Shown here piece by piece: positions 18,611-28,501 of a DNA stretch of 56,672 nt. The stretch is from Paracoccaceae bacterium (lineage in GTDB: Bacteria > Pseudomonadota > Alphaproteobacteria > Rhodobacterales > Rhodobacteraceae), in assembly GCA_030148745.1 (NCBI GenBank), contig JASBSV010000137.1, positions 1 through 56,672 on the forward strand. The letters run 5' to 3'. The notes under the pieces are model-generated. The model was not told the DNA's origin and did no database searches. It worked only from the letters and a program-made list of their open reading frames with translations. Position 1 is the stretch's first letter. Every line of letters starts with the position of its first letter. The position numbers and the translations under genes were made by a program.

Positions 18611-21600
18611 TCAGGCGATGTCGGCCAGGCGCGTCAGCGCATTGGTGATGCGCTGATGATCTGCCTCTTTTGAGGCCAGAAGCTCACGCGTTTCCTGCAC
18701 GACTTCGGCTGGGGCGCTTTCGGCGAATTTGGGGTTTTTGAGCCGGCCGCGCAGGCCGCCGAGGTCTTTTTCCAGTTTGCCGAGAGATTTTTCGAGCCGG
18801 AGTTTTTCCGCCCCGACATCGATCAGATCGGCGATTGGCAGGCAGAAGGTTCCGCCTTGGACGGTGAGGGTGATGGCGCCTTTGGGGGCGGCGGCGGCGG
18901 GTTCGATCCTGTCCAGCCGGGCGAGGCGTTTGATCAGCGTGCTGTTGCGCTCGAGCGAGGTCTGGCCGGCCGGATCGAGGTCAAGTTGCAGCATGGTCAT
19001 TTTCAGGCCCACCGGCAGGTTCATTTCGCCGCGCGCCGAGCGGACCGCCTCGATCAGCGAGATTGCCCAGTTCATTTCGCGGTCGGCGTCATCATCGACC
19101 AGACCGACATCATAAGCCGGCCAGTCGGCGTGAATGAGCATCTTGTCGCGCGTGCCGGTCTTGGCCCAAAGCTCTTCGGTGATGAAGGGCATGATAGGGT
19201 GCAAGAGGATCAGGCACTGATCCATGACCCAGGCCATGGTTGCCTGGGTTTCGGCCCGGGCCTGAGGAGTTTTATCACCCATCAGCAGTGGTTTGGAAAA
19301 CTCGACATACCAGTCGCAGACCTTGCCCCAGACAAAGGCGTACAGCGCGTTGGCCGCGTCGTTGAACCGATAGGAGGCGAGGGCTTCGTCAACCTCGGCG
19401 CGGACACGGCCGGTTTCGCCGACGATCCATTTGTTCACCGTTTCCGACAGGGCGGTTTTGCCGGGCTCAAAGGAATTGGCGCCTTGTTTGGCCTGAGTTG
19501 CGTCGTTCATTTCGGCAAAGCGCAGGGCATTCCAGAGTTTGGTGCCGAAATTGCGGTAGCCGGCGATGCGCTGGGTATCGAGTTTGAGCGCGCCGCCAAG
19601 CGAGGCCATGGCGGCATTGGTGAAACGCAGCGCGTCGGCGCCGTACTCATCGATCAGGTCAAGCGGGTCGACGACATTGCCGGTCGATTTCGACATCTTC
19701 TTGCCTTTGGCGTCGCGGACGAGGCCATGCAGATAGACGTCGTGAAAGGGCACCTGATCGACGACCGACAGCTGCATCATCATCATCCGGGCGACCCAGA
19801 AAAAGAGGATATCCTGACCTGTGACCAGAACCGAGGTGGGGAAGTATTTCTTCAGCTCTTCGGTGTCTTCGGGCCAGCCAAGCGTGCCGATGGGCCAAAG
19901 GCCAGAGGAGAACCATGTGTCGAGAACGTCAGGGTCGCGCCAGAGCGATATTGTGCTTTCGTCATGCGAAAAGCTTTCAAGCTGATCTTCAAGGGCATCG
20001 CTCAGGTTGCCGCGCTCGTGCACTTCTTGCGCGCCATAAAACTCACGCGCCTGTGCAGCAACAGCGGCAAAGTCCGGGCCACAGAAAAGTTTTTCATGTC
20101 CTGACGAATAGTCGATCTTGCCGTCTGCCGAGACTGTCGGCCCATACCAGACCGGGATCTGATGCCCCCACCAGAGCTGGCGCGAGATGCACCAGGGTTC
20201 GATGTTTTCCAGCCAGTGGTAATAGGTGCGCTCGCCGCTTTCGGGCAGGATCCTGACGGTGCCGTCTTTTACCGCATCAAGGGCCGGGCCGACGATCTTG
20301 CGCGTGTCGACGAACCACTGATCGGTCAGCATCGGTTCGATCACGACCTTGGAGCGGTCGCCAAAGGGCTGCATGATGGGTTTGCTTTCGACGAAGGGAA
20401 CGCTCTGGCGGGTTTCGTTGCCCTCGTCATCCTTGACTGTTGCGGTCGTCATCACGGCAAGGCCTTCGCCGGTGATCTGATCGACCACCCGTTTGCGCGC
20501 CTCAAAACGATCGAGCCCGCGCAGATCGTCCGGCACCAGATTAAGGGCGTCGGTTTCAGCCTCGTCCAGGGTCTTTTCACCTTTGGCGACAGCCATGGCG
20601 ATCCCGGCCGCCTCGGCATAGGGGGCGCCGTCATCGCGCATGTGACCTTTGGTGTCCATCAGCCGGTACATCGGGATGCCACCGCGTTTGGCGACCTGAT
20701 AGTCGTTGAAGTCATGAGCGCCGGTGATCTTGACCGCGCCTGAACCAAAGCTCTTGTCGGGATATTCATCGGTGATGATCGGGATCAGGCGGCGGTGCTC
20801 CTTTGGGCCGACCGGAATCTCGCAAAGCTTGCCGACGATGGGCGCATAGCGTTCGTCGGTGGGGTGCACCGCGACCGCGCCGTCGCCCAGCATGGTTTCG
20901 GGCCGCGTGGTGGCGATTGAGATATAGTCGCGTGTCTCGCGCAGCGTGACGTTCCCGCCCTCGTCTTTTTCGACGTATTCATAGGTCTCGCCGCCCGCCA
21001 GTGGGTATTTGAAGTGCCACATGTGGCCCGGCACCTCGATATTTTCGACCTCAAGATCCGAGATCGCGGTCTCGAAATGCGGGTCCCAGTTGACCAGCCG
21101 CTTGCCGCGATAGATCAGGCCTTTTTCGTACATCTCGACAAAGACCTTGATCACCGCGCCGGGAAAGTTGCCGGACATGGTGAAAGCCTCGCGCGACCAG
21201 TCGCAGGAGGCGCCGAGGCGCTTGAGCTGATTGATGATCGTGCCGCCAGATTCGGCCTTCCACTCCCAGACCTTTTCAAGGAACTTCTCGCGTCCCATTT
21301 CGCGGCGGCTCTGGTTGCCCTCGGCGGCAAGTTTGCGCTCAACCACCATCTGCGTAGCGATGCCGGCGTGATCGGTCCCCGGCTGCCAGAGGGTGTCGTA
21401 GCCCTGCATCCGTTTCCAGCGGATCAGGATGTCTTGCAACGTGTTGTTGAAGGCATGTCCCATGTGCAGAGAGCCCGTCACATTCGGCGGCGGGATCATG
21501 ATGCAAAAGGATTCAGCGCGTGAGGCATTGGCCCCTGCGCTAAAGCACCCGGCCTTTTCCCAGGCTTCGTAAAGCCGTGTTTCGGCGGCGGCGGCGTCGA

Positions 21601-21619
21601 AGGTTTTTTCCATGGCCAT
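18611..21619 (-). CDS. valS: Valyl-tRNA synthetase
   Basis: The protein is about 1002 residues from the ATG at 21619 ([13 protein letters not shown]), or 1000 from 21613; the frame runs on upstream without homology. The class I HIGH motif is [12 protein letters not shown] (residues 44-55) and the KMSKS motif is [14 protein letters not shown]. The editing domain includes [17 protein letters not shown]. The anticodon-binding helical domain and the C-terminal coiled coil ([20 protein letters not shown]) complete the enzyme. It is divergent from the molybdenum-hydroxylase gene across 274 bp. Confidence 0.98.
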   Translation of the reverse strand: MAMEKTFDAAAAETRLYEAWEKAGCFSAGANASRAESFCIMIPPPNVTGSLHMGHAFNNTLQDILIRWKRMQGYDTLWQPGTDHAGIATQMVVERKLAAEGNQSRREMGREKFLEKVWEWKAESGGTIINQLKRLGASCDWSREAFTMSGNFPGAVIKVFVEMYEKGLIYRGKRLVNWDPHFETAISDLEVENIEVPGHMWHFKYPLAGGETYEYVEKDEGGNVTLRETRDYISIATTRPETMLGDGAVAVHPTDERYAPIVGKLCEIPVGPKEHRRLIPIITDEYPDKSFGSGAVKITGAHDFNDYQVAKRGGIPMYRLMDTKGHMRDDGAPYAEAAGIAMAVAKGEKTLDEAETDALNLVPDDLRGLDRFEARKRVVDQITGEGLAVMTTATVKDDEGNETRQSVPFVESKPIMQPFGDRSKVVIEPMLTDQWFVDTRKIVGPALDAVKDGTVRILPESGERTYYHWLENIEPWCISRQLWWGHQIPVWYGPTVSADGKIDYSSGHEKLFCGPDFAAVAAQAREFYGAQEVHERGNLSDALEDQLESFSHDESTISLWRDPDVLDTWFSSGLWPIGTLGWPEDTEELKKYFPTSVLVTGQDILFFWVARMMMMQLSVVDQVPFHDVYLHGLVRDAKGKKMSKSTGNVVDPLDLIDEYGADALRFTNAAMASLGGALKLDTQRIAGYRNFGTKLWNALRFAEMNDATQAKQGANSFEPGKTALSETVNKWIVGETGRVRAEVDEALASYRFNDAANALYAFVWGKVCDWYVEFSKPLLMGDKTPQARAETQATMAWVMDQCLILLHPIMPFITEELWAKTGTRDKMLIHADWPAYDVGLVDDDADREMNWAISLIEAVRSARGEMNLPVGLKMTMLQLDLDPAGQTSLERNSTLIKRLARLDRIEPAAAAPKGAITLTVQGGTFCLPIADLIDVGAEKLRLEKSLGKLEKDLGGLRGRLKNPKFAESAPAEVVQETRELLASKEADHQRITNALTRLADIA

Positions 21620-21746
21620 GAGCCCAGAACCTCTTGCGTGTTTGGGGCGCGGAGCGGCTCCGCGCGCGGTCGGATGGGTGATAGTGGCAGATCGAGTGAA
21701 GCACAACCGGGTGTGCGTTGAATGCAGTCTGTGCCTGGGGTGTCGG

Positions 21747-21779
21747 GTGCCGGATATGGATATTTGAGCCAAGTGGAAG
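21747..21779 (+). repeat. Dispersed intergenic repeat, copy 3
   Basis: It reads GTGCCGGATATGGATATTTG then AGCCAAGTGGAAG. The GATATTT-GCCAA-TGGAAG core matches copy 2. It is located in the divergent spacer (21620-21893) between valS and the molybdenum-hydroxylase gene; nothing else is recognised in that spacer. Confidence 0.5.
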
Positions 21780-21893
21780 GAGGCGCCGGTGTGGCGCGCC
21801 CACGGCGTTGCGCGCGTCAGGAACCGGGGTGGACCTTTGGGCGAATACCGGTAGTCTCCGCTCAGATCGGCCATTTGGTTTCAGAGGGTATCC

Positions 21894-24182
21894 ATGGAAA
21901 AGTTCGGAAAATCGCAATCGGTGACACGCAAGGAAGACCTGCGGTTCCTGACCGGGCATGGCCAGTACCTGAGCGATGTCGTGCCGGAGGGCGCTTTGGT
22001 GGCTTATGTCTTTCGCTCGCCCGTGGCGCATGCCGAGATCACGGCGCTTGAGCTGGAGGATGCGCGCGCGTCAGAGGGGGTGCATCTGGTCATTGGGGTT
22101 GAGGATCTGGAGGCTGAGGGCGTTGACATTGCGATGGATGCGACGGTTGTGAAGAACCGTGACGGCAGCCCGGGGGCGGCCCCGCTGCGCCCGATACTGG
22201 CCAAGGGACGCGTGCGATTTGTGGGCGAGCCGGTGGCCGTGGTGGTGGCTGAAACTATGGCTCAGGCGCGGGATGCGGCGGAGCTTATCGGTTTTGACTA
22301 TGATGAGCTTGAGGCCCATGTGGAGCCGCGCCCGGGCGGGCCTCTGATCCATGATCAGGCCCCCGGGAACGTCGCCTTTGACTGGCAAATGGGCGATGCG
22401 GCGGCAACTGAGGCGGCTTTCGCGCAAGCGGCGCATCATGTGACCCTTGAGGTTGAGGATAACCGGATTATTGCCAATTCGATGGAGCCGCGCGGCGCTT
22501 ATGCCGAGTGGGACGGCAAGCGGCTTCATCTGGCTTTTAGCGGTCAGGGGGTTTGGGAACTGAAAGATCAGCTGGCCCAGAAGCTGGGGCTGGAGCGTGA
22601 ACAGGTGCGGGTCACCACGCCCGATGTCGGTGGCGGTTTCGGGATGAAGGGCATGAGCTATCCTGAGTATTATCTGATTGCCGTTGCCGCGCGCAAACTG
22701 GGCCGGGCGGTCAGCTGGATCGCCGAGCGCGGCGAGGGGATGTTGTCGGATAACGCCGGGCGCGATCTTGTTTCGGTGGCCGAGCTTGCCTTTGACGGTG
22801 ACCACCGGATTACCGCCTATCGGGTCAATACGATTTGCAATCTCGGGGCCTATAACTCGGAACTGGGTCAGCCGATCCAGACCGAGCTTTTCGCCAAGGT
22901 TCTGATGGGGTGCTATGATGTGCAGACGACCTGCCTCAATGTGCAGGGGGTCTATACCAATACCACTCAGGTTGACGCCTATCGCGGGGCCGGGCGGCCC
23001 GAGGCGATTTATGTGCTGGAACGCGTCATGGATCATGCTGCGCGCGAGTTGAGGATCGACCCTTGGGAGCTGCGCCGCCGGAACTTCATTTCAGCAGATA
23101 AGTTCCCTTATACCTCGGCCACGGGCGAGCTTTACGATGTGGGCGATTTTCACCGCGTGCTTGGTGCGGTCGAACGGGCCGCCGACCGGGCGGGATTTGC
23201 CGCGCGCCGCGCGGCGTCAGAGCGCGCCGGCAAGCTGCGCGGCATGGGCCTGTGCTATTATATCGAGTCGATCCTTGGCCTGCCCTCCGAAACCGCCCGT
23301 GTTGTTTTTGAAGAGGACGGCACCGTTTCGCTCTATGTCGGAACGCAATCGAACGGTCAGGGCCACGAGACGGTTTTCGCCCAGTTTCTGTCGGATCAGA
23401 CCGGCATTCCCGCCGATCAGATCAACGTCATTCAGGGCGACAGCGACCTTATTGCCGAGGGTGGGGGCACGGGCGGGTCGCGCTCGGTCACAACGCAGGG
23501 CACGGCGACGCTGGCCACCAGCAGCAAGATCATCGAAGGTTTCACCGCGTTTCTGGAGGGCGAGTTAGGCGGCAAGGTCAGCTTTGACGATATGACCTTT
23601 CGCACCGATGCATCGAACCAAACGCCAACCATGCTTGAGGCGGCGCAGATGGCGCGCGCTGCCGGGCGCATGGATCTGCTGGATCAGTCGGCCCGGACCG
23701 AACTGCCCGGGCGTAGCTATCCCAATGGCGGCCATGTCGCCGAGGTCGAGATCGATCCAGAAACCGGGCGCCTGACGATCGAGCGCTATACCGTGACCGA
23801 TGATTTTGGAAATCTGGTCAACCCCATGCTGGCCGAAGGGCAAGTGCATGGCGGCGTTGCGCAGGGCATCGGTCAGGCGGTAAGCGAGCATGTCGTTTAT
23901 GATGATGAGGGGCAGCTTTTGTCGGCCAGTTTCATGGATTACGCGATGCCGCGTGCCAGCGACCTGCCGTTGATCGCCTTTTCGAGCGAGCCGGTCCCCT
24001 CTACGGCAAACCCTCTGGGCATGAAAGGCTGCGGCGAGGCGGGAACGGTTGGCGCACTGGCGGCGGTGGCGAACGCGGCGCTTGATGCGCTCTATGACGC
24101 GGGGGGGCGCAAAGTTGATATGCCATTAACCCCGAGCCGCGTATGGTCGTGGTTAAATGACCCAAAAAACGCAGCACAATAG
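21894..24182 (+). CDS. Xanthine/aldehyde dehydrogenase-type molybdopterin-binding large subunit (CoxL form II-like)
   Basis: The protein has 762 residues. It starts MEKFGKSQSVTRKEDLRFLTG like CO-dehydrogenase large subunits. The active-site loop is AYRGAGRPEA (about 361-370), the form II or general aldehyde-oxidase type, not the AYXCSFR of true CO dehydrogenase. Molybdenum-cofactor contacts include GQGHETVFAQ and GGGTGGSR, and the catalytic Glu lies in MKGCGEAGTVGAL (about 713). The partner iron-sulfur and FAD subunits are absent next to it, so it is either an orphan or pairs with subunits elsewhere. The substrate is unknown. The last 26 bases overlap the next gene. Confidence 0.9.
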   Translation: MEKFGKSQSVTRKEDLRFLTGHGQYLSDVVPEGALVAYVFRSPVAHAEITALELEDARASEGVHLVIGVEDLEAEGVDIAMDATVVKNRDGSPGAAPLRPILAKGRVRFVGEPVAVVVAETMAQARDAAELIGFDYDELEAHVEPRPGGPLIHDQAPGNVAFDWQMGDAAATEAAFAQAAHHVTLEVEDNRIIANSMEPRGAYAEWDGKRLHLAFSGQGVWELKDQLAQKLGLEREQVRVTTPDVGGGFGMKGMSYPEYYLIAVAARKLGRAVSWIAERGEGMLSDNAGRDLVSVAELAFDGDHRITAYRVNTICNLGAYNSELGQPIQTELFAKVLMGCYDVQTTCLNVQGVYTNTTQVDAYRGAGRPEAIYVLERVMDHAARELRIDPWELRRRNFISADKFPYTSATGELYDVGDFHRVLGAVERAADRAGFAARRAASERAGKLRGMGLCYYIESILGLPSETARVVFEEDGTVSLYVGTQSNGQGHETVFAQFLSDQTGIPADQINVIQGDSDLIAEGGGTGGSRSVTTQGTATLATSSKIIEGFTAFLEGELGGKVSFDDMTFRTDASNQTPTMLEAAQMARAAGRMDLLDQSARTELPGRSYPNGGHVAEVEIDPETGRLTIERYTVTDDFGNLVNPMLAEGQVHGGVAQGIGQAVSEHVVYDDEGQLLSASFMDYAMPRASDLPLIAFSSEPVPSTANPLGMKGCGEAGTVGALAAVANAALDALYDAGGRKVDMPLTPSRVWSWLNDPKNAAQ

Positions 24183-25203
24183 GCAACATGTTGTCATTCT
24201 GGATGGAACGCTTTCCTCGCTGGATCCGGGTTTTGAGACCAATGCCGGCCTGTTTTACAAGCTTTTGGACACCGGGCGATTTGATCAGACGATCTATTAC
24301 GAGCCGGGTATCCAATGGAACGGCTGGAACACCACACGCGATGTGATCGCCGGGATCGGGACGAACCGGCTGATCCGGCGCTCCTATGGGGCGCTGGCCT
24401 CGCGGTATCGGCCCGGCGACGCGATCTTCCTGTTCGGCTATTCCCGCGGCGCCTATGCGGCGCGCTCGCTGGCGGGGATCGTCGACCGGGTGGGGCTGCT
24501 GCGGGCCGAACACGCCATTCCGCGCCGGATCAGGGAAATTTACCGCTATTATCAGACCGATCCCGATGGTCCGGCAGCGCGTGAGTTTGCGCGCCGATAC
24601 TGCCACCCCAGGGTCGAGGTCGAGATGATCGGCCTGTGGGATACGGTCAAGGCGCTGGGCCTGCGCCTGCCTGTTCTGTGGCGTTATACCGAAAGCTATT
24701 ACGCGTTTCATAACGACGGGCTGGGCAATGTGGTGCGCAACGGGTTTCACGCGCTGGCACTGCATGAAACGCGCCGCGCCTATGCTCCGGTCATGTGGAC
24801 GCGGCCTGCCGAATACGACGGCCATATGGAGCAGATGTGGTTTCGCGGCGCGCATGGCGATATCGGCGGGCAGCTTGGCGGGTTCGAAAGCGCGCGTGGC
24901 CTGGCCAATATTCCGCTGGTCTGGATCGCCGAAAAGGCCGAACATTGCGGCCTGACCCTGCCGCAAGGCTGGCGCGCGCGTTTCCCGTTGAACCCTGATG
25001 CGCCATCGGTTGGGACCTGGCGTGGTTGGGGCAGGTTTTTCTGGTCGCGGCGGCGTCGGATCGTGGGGCGGGACCCCAGCGAAAGCATTCACCCCCACGC
25101 GGGCGAAAGGCCGGAGCGGCCGGCGCTGTTGAGTGCGCTTGCCTGGCGGCTGTCTGAAACGTTCAGATGGTCAGGTAATCTTCATGATGATACAGGTGGT
25201 TGA
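24157..25203 (+). CDS. DUF2235 alpha/beta-hydrolase (Tle1-like phospholipase fold)
   Basis: The protein has 348 residues. It has the N-terminal strand HVVILDGTL and the nucleophile elbow FLFGYSRGAYAAR with Ser96 (GxSRG, as in T6SS Tle1 lipases). The likely triad is completed by Asp162 in IGLWDTVKA and His233 in RGAHGDIGGQ. The family hydrolyses lipids or is uncharacterised. No signal peptide, VgrG or immunity-like gene is nearby, which argues against a type VI effector here. It starts inside the end of the dehydrogenase gene (26-base overlap) and its last 33 bases overlap the convergent thioesterase gene. Confidence 0.82.
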   Translation: MTQKTQHNRQHVVILDGTLSSLDPGFETNAGLFYKLLDTGRFDQTIYYEPGIQWNGWNTTRDVIAGIGTNRLIRRSYGALASRYRPGDAIFLFGYSRGAYAARSLAGIVDRVGLLRAEHAIPRRIREIYRYYQTDPDGPAAREFARRYCHPRVEVEMIGLWDTVKALGLRLPVLWRYTESYYAFHNDGLGNVVRNGFHALALHETRRAYAPVMWTRPAEYDGHMEQMWFRGAHGDIGGQLGGFESARGLANIPLVWIAEKAEHCGLTLPQGWRARFPLNPDAPSVGTWRGWGRFFWSRRRRIVGRDPSESIHPHAGERPERPALLSALAWRLSETFRWSGNLHDDTGG

Positions 25204-25668
25204 GCCGGTAGCGTAAAGCCGCCCGTCATCGGCGCCGCGCAACTCGCCGACCGCGATCCCCGTTGACCGGCCCGCGTGCTGCACCCGGCCTTCGCAGATA
25301 ACCTCGGTCTCAAGCGGGATCGAACGAGTGATATTCACCTTATATTCAAGCGTCGTATAAATCGAGCCCTTAGGAACCGTGGTCATCACTGCACAGGCCA
25401 TCGCGCTGTCCAGAACCGTGCCGTACCAGCCGCCATGCACCGTGCCCATCGGGTTGGTGTGCGCAAATTGCGGTGTTCCGCGAAAGATGACGCGGCCTTT
25501 CTCGACCAGATCCAGCCGGTATTTCAAGCCCTGCGCGATAGGCGGATGCGCGATGCGCCCCTCCAGGATGCCTTGCATGAACTCCAGCCCCGACATAGAC
25601 AAAAGCTCGTCCTGGCCGGGAAGGTCATCGATGGTCTGGGCGGTTTTCACAGGTCGGCTCCGGTTCAT
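25171..25668 (-). CDS. PaaI-family hotdog thioesterase
   Basis: This 165-residue protein has the hotdog core NPMGTVHGGWYGTVLDSAMA (about 69-88), with the PaaI HGG signature and catalytic acidic residue position, followed by LEYKVNITRSIPLETEVICEG and a final GSTTCIIMKIT strand. Such enzymes hydrolyse acyl-CoA thioesters; the substrate is not predictable. It is downstream of metF on the same strand (41-bp gap) and may share its transcript. Confidence 0.85.
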   Translation of the reverse strand: MNRSRPVKTAQTIDDLPGQDELLSMSGLEFMQGILEGRIAHPPIAQGLKYRLDLVEKGRVIFRGTPQFAHTNPMGTVHGGWYGTVLDSAMACAVMTTVPKGSIYTTLEYKVNITRSIPLETEVICEGRVQHAGRSTGIAVGELRGADDGRLYATGSTTCIIMKIT

Positions 25669-25709
25669 TTTCCGGGCAGAGTATTCATTTGTGAAGGCTT
25701 GTCACCCGA

Positions 25710-26576
25710 TTATGCGACGTCGCGCAGGCTGACCTCTGGGGCGATGCCCAGCGCGTGGCAGACCTTGCGCGTCAGATCGGGGCGGTTGAGCGTGTAAAAG
25801 TGCAGATCGCTCACGCCTCCGTCGATCAGATCGCTGCACAGCTCGGTCGCGACGGCGGTGGCCAACAGGTCTTCGCGTCCGTCGCGCTGGGCGGTCTCGA
25901 AGGCGTCGTTCAGCCAGGCGGGAACGCTTGCGCCGCAACGCGAGGCGAATTTGCGCACGCTCGTCCAGTTTTCGATCGGCAGGATCCCCGGGATGATCGG
26001 TGCATCGATCCCGGCCTTTTCACAGGCATCGCGGAACCGAAAGAATGTCTCGGCTTCGAAAAAGAACTGGGTGATCGCCGACCCGGCGCCCGCGTCGATC
26101 TTGCGTTTCAGCCAGGTCACATCCGCATCAGTGCCCTTCGCTTCGGGATGGGGATCGGGATAGGCGCCGACGCGGATGTGAAACTTGCCCATATCGGCAA
26201 GTGCCTCGACCAGTTCGACCGAACTGGCAAAGCCGCCTGCCGACTGGTGAAATGCTTTGCTGCCCTCCGGCGGATCGCCGCGCAGGGCCACGATTTCGGT
26301 CACCCCGGCCTCTGCATAGCCCCGGGCGATTTCAAGAGTTTCCTCGCGCGTGGCGTCGATACAGGTAAGATGGGCCGCGACATTCAGCCCATAATGATCC
26401 GAGATCGCCGCAACCGCGTCATGGGTCAGCGCGCGCGTCGTGCCACCCGCGCCGTAGGTTACAGAGACGAAGTTCGGATTGAGCGGAGCAAGCGACTGAA
26501 CCGTCTCCCAAAGGCGGAACGAGGCATCAAGCGATTTTGGCGGGAAAAATTCGAACGAGATATCAGGGGCGGACAT
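25710..26576 (-). CDS. metF: 5,10-methylenetetrahydrofolate reductase
   Basis: This 288-residue protein has the family start DISFEFFPPKS, then FVSVTYGAGGTTR (about 36-48), the folate-site Asp in LTCIDATREE, and LRGDPPEG, in which Asp aids flavin and folate binding. The enzyme makes 5-methyl-THF for methionine synthesis with FAD and NADH. It is divergent from metR, the classic arrangement for MetR-controlled genes, with a candidate operator between them. Confidence 0.96.
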   Translation of the reverse strand: MSAPDISFEFFPPKSLDASFRLWETVQSLAPLNPNFVSVTYGAGGTTRALTHDAVAAISDHYGLNVAAHLTCIDATREETLEIARGYAEAGVTEIVALRGDPPEGSKAFHQSAGGFASSVELVEALADMGKFHIRVGAYPDPHPEAKGTDADVTWLKRKIDAGAGSAITQFFFEAETFFRFRDACEKAGIDAPIIPGILPIENWTSVRKFASRCGASVPAWLNDAFETAQRDGREDLLATAVATELCSDLIDGGVSDLHFYTLNRPDLTRKVCHALGIAPEVSLRDVA

Positions 26577-26625
26577 GGCCGAAACTCCAGAGTTGGTTGC
26601 CCCTTATGTCGCATTCCTTTAGTTG

Positions 26626-26638
26626 TGAGACAAATTCA
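26626..26638. promoter_or_regulatory. Candidate MetR operator
   Basis: TGAGACAAATTCA matches the enterobacterial MetR pattern TGAA-N5-TTCA except for one base. It sits in the 96-bp divergent metF/metR spacer, about 50 bp before metF and 35 bp before metR, where a LysR-type regulator would bind. Confidence 0.4.
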
Positions 26639-26672
26639 TAATATTCAAGATCAACATGAAGGCGGCTCAGAT

Positions 26673-27578
26673 ATGCATATCGAGTTCCGGCACCTCAAGA
26701 CCATAAAGGCGATCCATGACGCCGGCGGTCTGGCGCGCGCGGCCGAGGTGATGAATATCACCCAATCGGCGCTGTCGCATCAGATCAAGGGCTTGGAGGA
26801 GCAGGCAGGGGTGGATCTTTTCGTGCGTCGCACCAAGCCGCTGAAACTGTCCCCGGCAGGGTTCAAGCTTTTGAAACTGGCCGAGCGGATCCTGCCCGAG
26901 GTCGCCTCGATGGAAGAGGATTTTCGCTCGCTTCGCAGCGGCAAATCGGGGCGTCTGCATATCGCGATTGAGTGTCACGCCTGTTTTGAATGGCTGTTTC
27001 CGGTGCTGGAGCTGTTTCGCCACGCCTGGCCCGAGGTTGATGTCGATATCCGCCCGGGCCTGTCATTTGACGCCTTGCCAGCGCTGCAGCGTGAAGAGGT
27101 CGATCTGGTCGTCTCATCGGATCCCGAAACTCTGGATGGCGTGGATTTCACCCCGCTTTTTGATTACGAGCCGGTATTTGTCGCCTCGTCCCAGCATCCT
27201 CTGGCGCAGAAGGAATTCGTTGTGGCCGAAGATTTCCGCAACGAGTTGCTGATCACCTATCCGGTCGAGCGCACGCGGCTGGACGTCTTTTCACAGCTGC
27301 TGATCCCCGCCAAGGTCGAGCCGCGCGCGATCCGGCAGGTCGAGCTGACGGCGGTCATCCTGTTGCTGGTCGCCTCGAACCGGGGCGTTTCGGTTTTGCC
27401 CGACTGGGTGGTGCGCGAAGTCAAATATCATTCCGATTATGTCACCCGCCCGATCACCAAAAACGGGCTGACCCGCCGGCTTTATGCCGCCACGCGATCG
27501 GATGAGACGACCAAGCCCTTTATGTCACATCTGCTGCGTCTGGCCCGGACCGAACCGGTCAAATTGCAACGCGTATGA
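26673..27578 (+). CDS. metR: LysR-type regulator MetR
   Basis: The protein is 301 residues from the ATG at 26673; the open frame extends far upstream but that part is antisense to metF. The N-terminal winged helix-turn-helix is FRHLKTIKAIHDAGGLARAA, followed by NITQSALSHQIKGLEE. The C-terminal periplasmic-binding-like effector domain starts near residue 90 (LHIAIECHACFEWLFP, with the Cys and His of homocysteine-binding MetR). It is predicted to activate metF and other methionine genes, with homocysteine as co-inducer. Confidence 0.92.
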   Translation: MHIEFRHLKTIKAIHDAGGLARAAEVMNITQSALSHQIKGLEEQAGVDLFVRRTKPLKLSPAGFKLLKLAERILPEVASMEEDFRSLRSGKSGRLHIAIECHACFEWLFPVLELFRHAWPEVDVDIRPGLSFDALPALQREEVDLVVSSDPETLDGVDFTPLFDYEPVFVASSQHPLAQKEFVVAEDFRNELLITYPVERTRLDVFSQLLIPAKVEPRAIRQVELTAVILLLVASNRGVSVLPDWVVREVKYHSDYVTRPITKNGLTRRLYAATRSDETTKPFMSHLLRLARTEPVKLQRV

Positions 27579-27649
27579 ACGGCGCGCGGCCCTTGGCAAT
27601 TGCGATTGCGCGGCGTATACGCCCGCTCTGAACATCAGGAGCCGGACGA

Positions 27650-28438
27650 ATGCAGGGTAGTGCAAACCTCAACATCATGATCAAGGCCGCGCGCGCGGCG
27701 GGCCGTTCGCTGGTCAAGGACTTTCGCGAGGTCGAAAACCTTCAGGTTTCGATGAAAGGGGCGGGCGATTTTGTCAGCCGCGCCGATCTGGCTGCTGAAA
27801 AGATCATTCGTGAGGAACTGACCGAAGCGCGGCCCAATTACGGCTGGCTGGCCGAAGAAAGCGATGAGGTCGAGGGCAAGGACCCGACGCGGCGCTGGAT
27901 CGTCGATCCGCTGGATGGGACCACCAATTATCTGCACGGGCTGCCGCATTGGGCGGTCTCCATCGCGCTTGAGCATAAGGGCGAGATTGTCGCCGGTGTC
28001 GTCTTTGACCCGGCCAAGGACGAGATGTTCGTGGCCGAAAAGGGGCAGGGCGCTTTTTTGAATGAAAGCCGTTTGCGGGTTTCGGGCCGAAGCCGGCTGA
28101 TCGAAAGCATCTTTGCAACGGGGCTGCCTTTTGGCGGTCGCGCCGATCTGCCCGAAACGCTTCAGGATCTGGCGCGCATATTACCTGCCTGCGCCGGGGT
28201 GCGGCGCTGGGGCGCGGCGGCGCTGGATCTGGCCTATGTCGCGGCGGGCCGCTACGACGGGTTTTGGGAACGGCGCCTGCATCCGTGGGATATGGCCGCA
28301 GGCCTTGTGATCGTGCGCGAGGCGGGCGGCCTGGTGGAACCCCTGCGCCCGGACGGAGAGCCCTTGGCCGATGGCGAAGTGGTCGTCGCCAACGAGCAGA
28401 TTTTCGAAAGTTTCGCCAAGCTGGCCCGCGGGGCCTGA
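27650..28438 (+). CDS. suhB: Inositol monophosphatase family protein SuhB
   Basis: This 262-residue enzyme has the first metal motif with Glu69/Glu70 (GWLAEESDE), then WIVDPLDGTTNYLHGLPH (83-100) with Asp86 and Asp89, and the second signature HPWDMAAGLVIVREAGG near residue 210. Family members dephosphorylate inositol-1-phosphate with Mg, and E. coli SuhB also binds the rRNA antitermination complex. It follows metR in the same direction with a 71-bp gap. Confidence 0.95.
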   Translation: MQGSANLNIMIKAARAAGRSLVKDFREVENLQVSMKGAGDFVSRADLAAEKIIREELTEARPNYGWLAEESDEVEGKDPTRRWIVDPLDGTTNYLHGLPHWAVSIALEHKGEIVAGVVFDPAKDEMFVAEKGQGAFLNESRLRVSGRSRLIESIFATGLPFGGRADLPETLQDLARILPACAGVRRWGAAALDLAYVAAGRYDGFWERRLHPWDMAAGLVIVREAGGLVEPLRPDGEPLADGEVVVANEQIFESFAKLARGA

Positions 28439-28501
28439 TTGCGCGGCGGGCTGACGCCGCACGTCAAATTCCTGCCAAAATCCTGCACTAGAACCGGCGC
28501 C

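Noticed and set aside
18857-20104. 415-residue plus-strand open frame inside valS
   Set aside because: It is antisense to an essential synthetase with intact motifs and has no family resemblance.
21894-24182. True aerobic CO dehydrogenase
   Set aside because: The active-site loop is AYRGAGR, not AYXCSFR, and the other subunits are missing.
24157-25203. Type VI secretion lipase effector (Tle1)
   Set aside because: The DUF2235 fold fits, but there is no VgrG, PAAR, adaptor or immunity gene nearby, so only the hydrolase call is kept.
25755-26672. N-terminal extension of the metR frame
   Set aside because: The extra 306 codons run antisense through metF. The LysR helix-turn-helix fixes the start at 26673.
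26577-26672. SAM riboswitch before metF
   Set aside because: The 96-bp spacer has no extended paired structure that I can find; a MetR site explains the region better.
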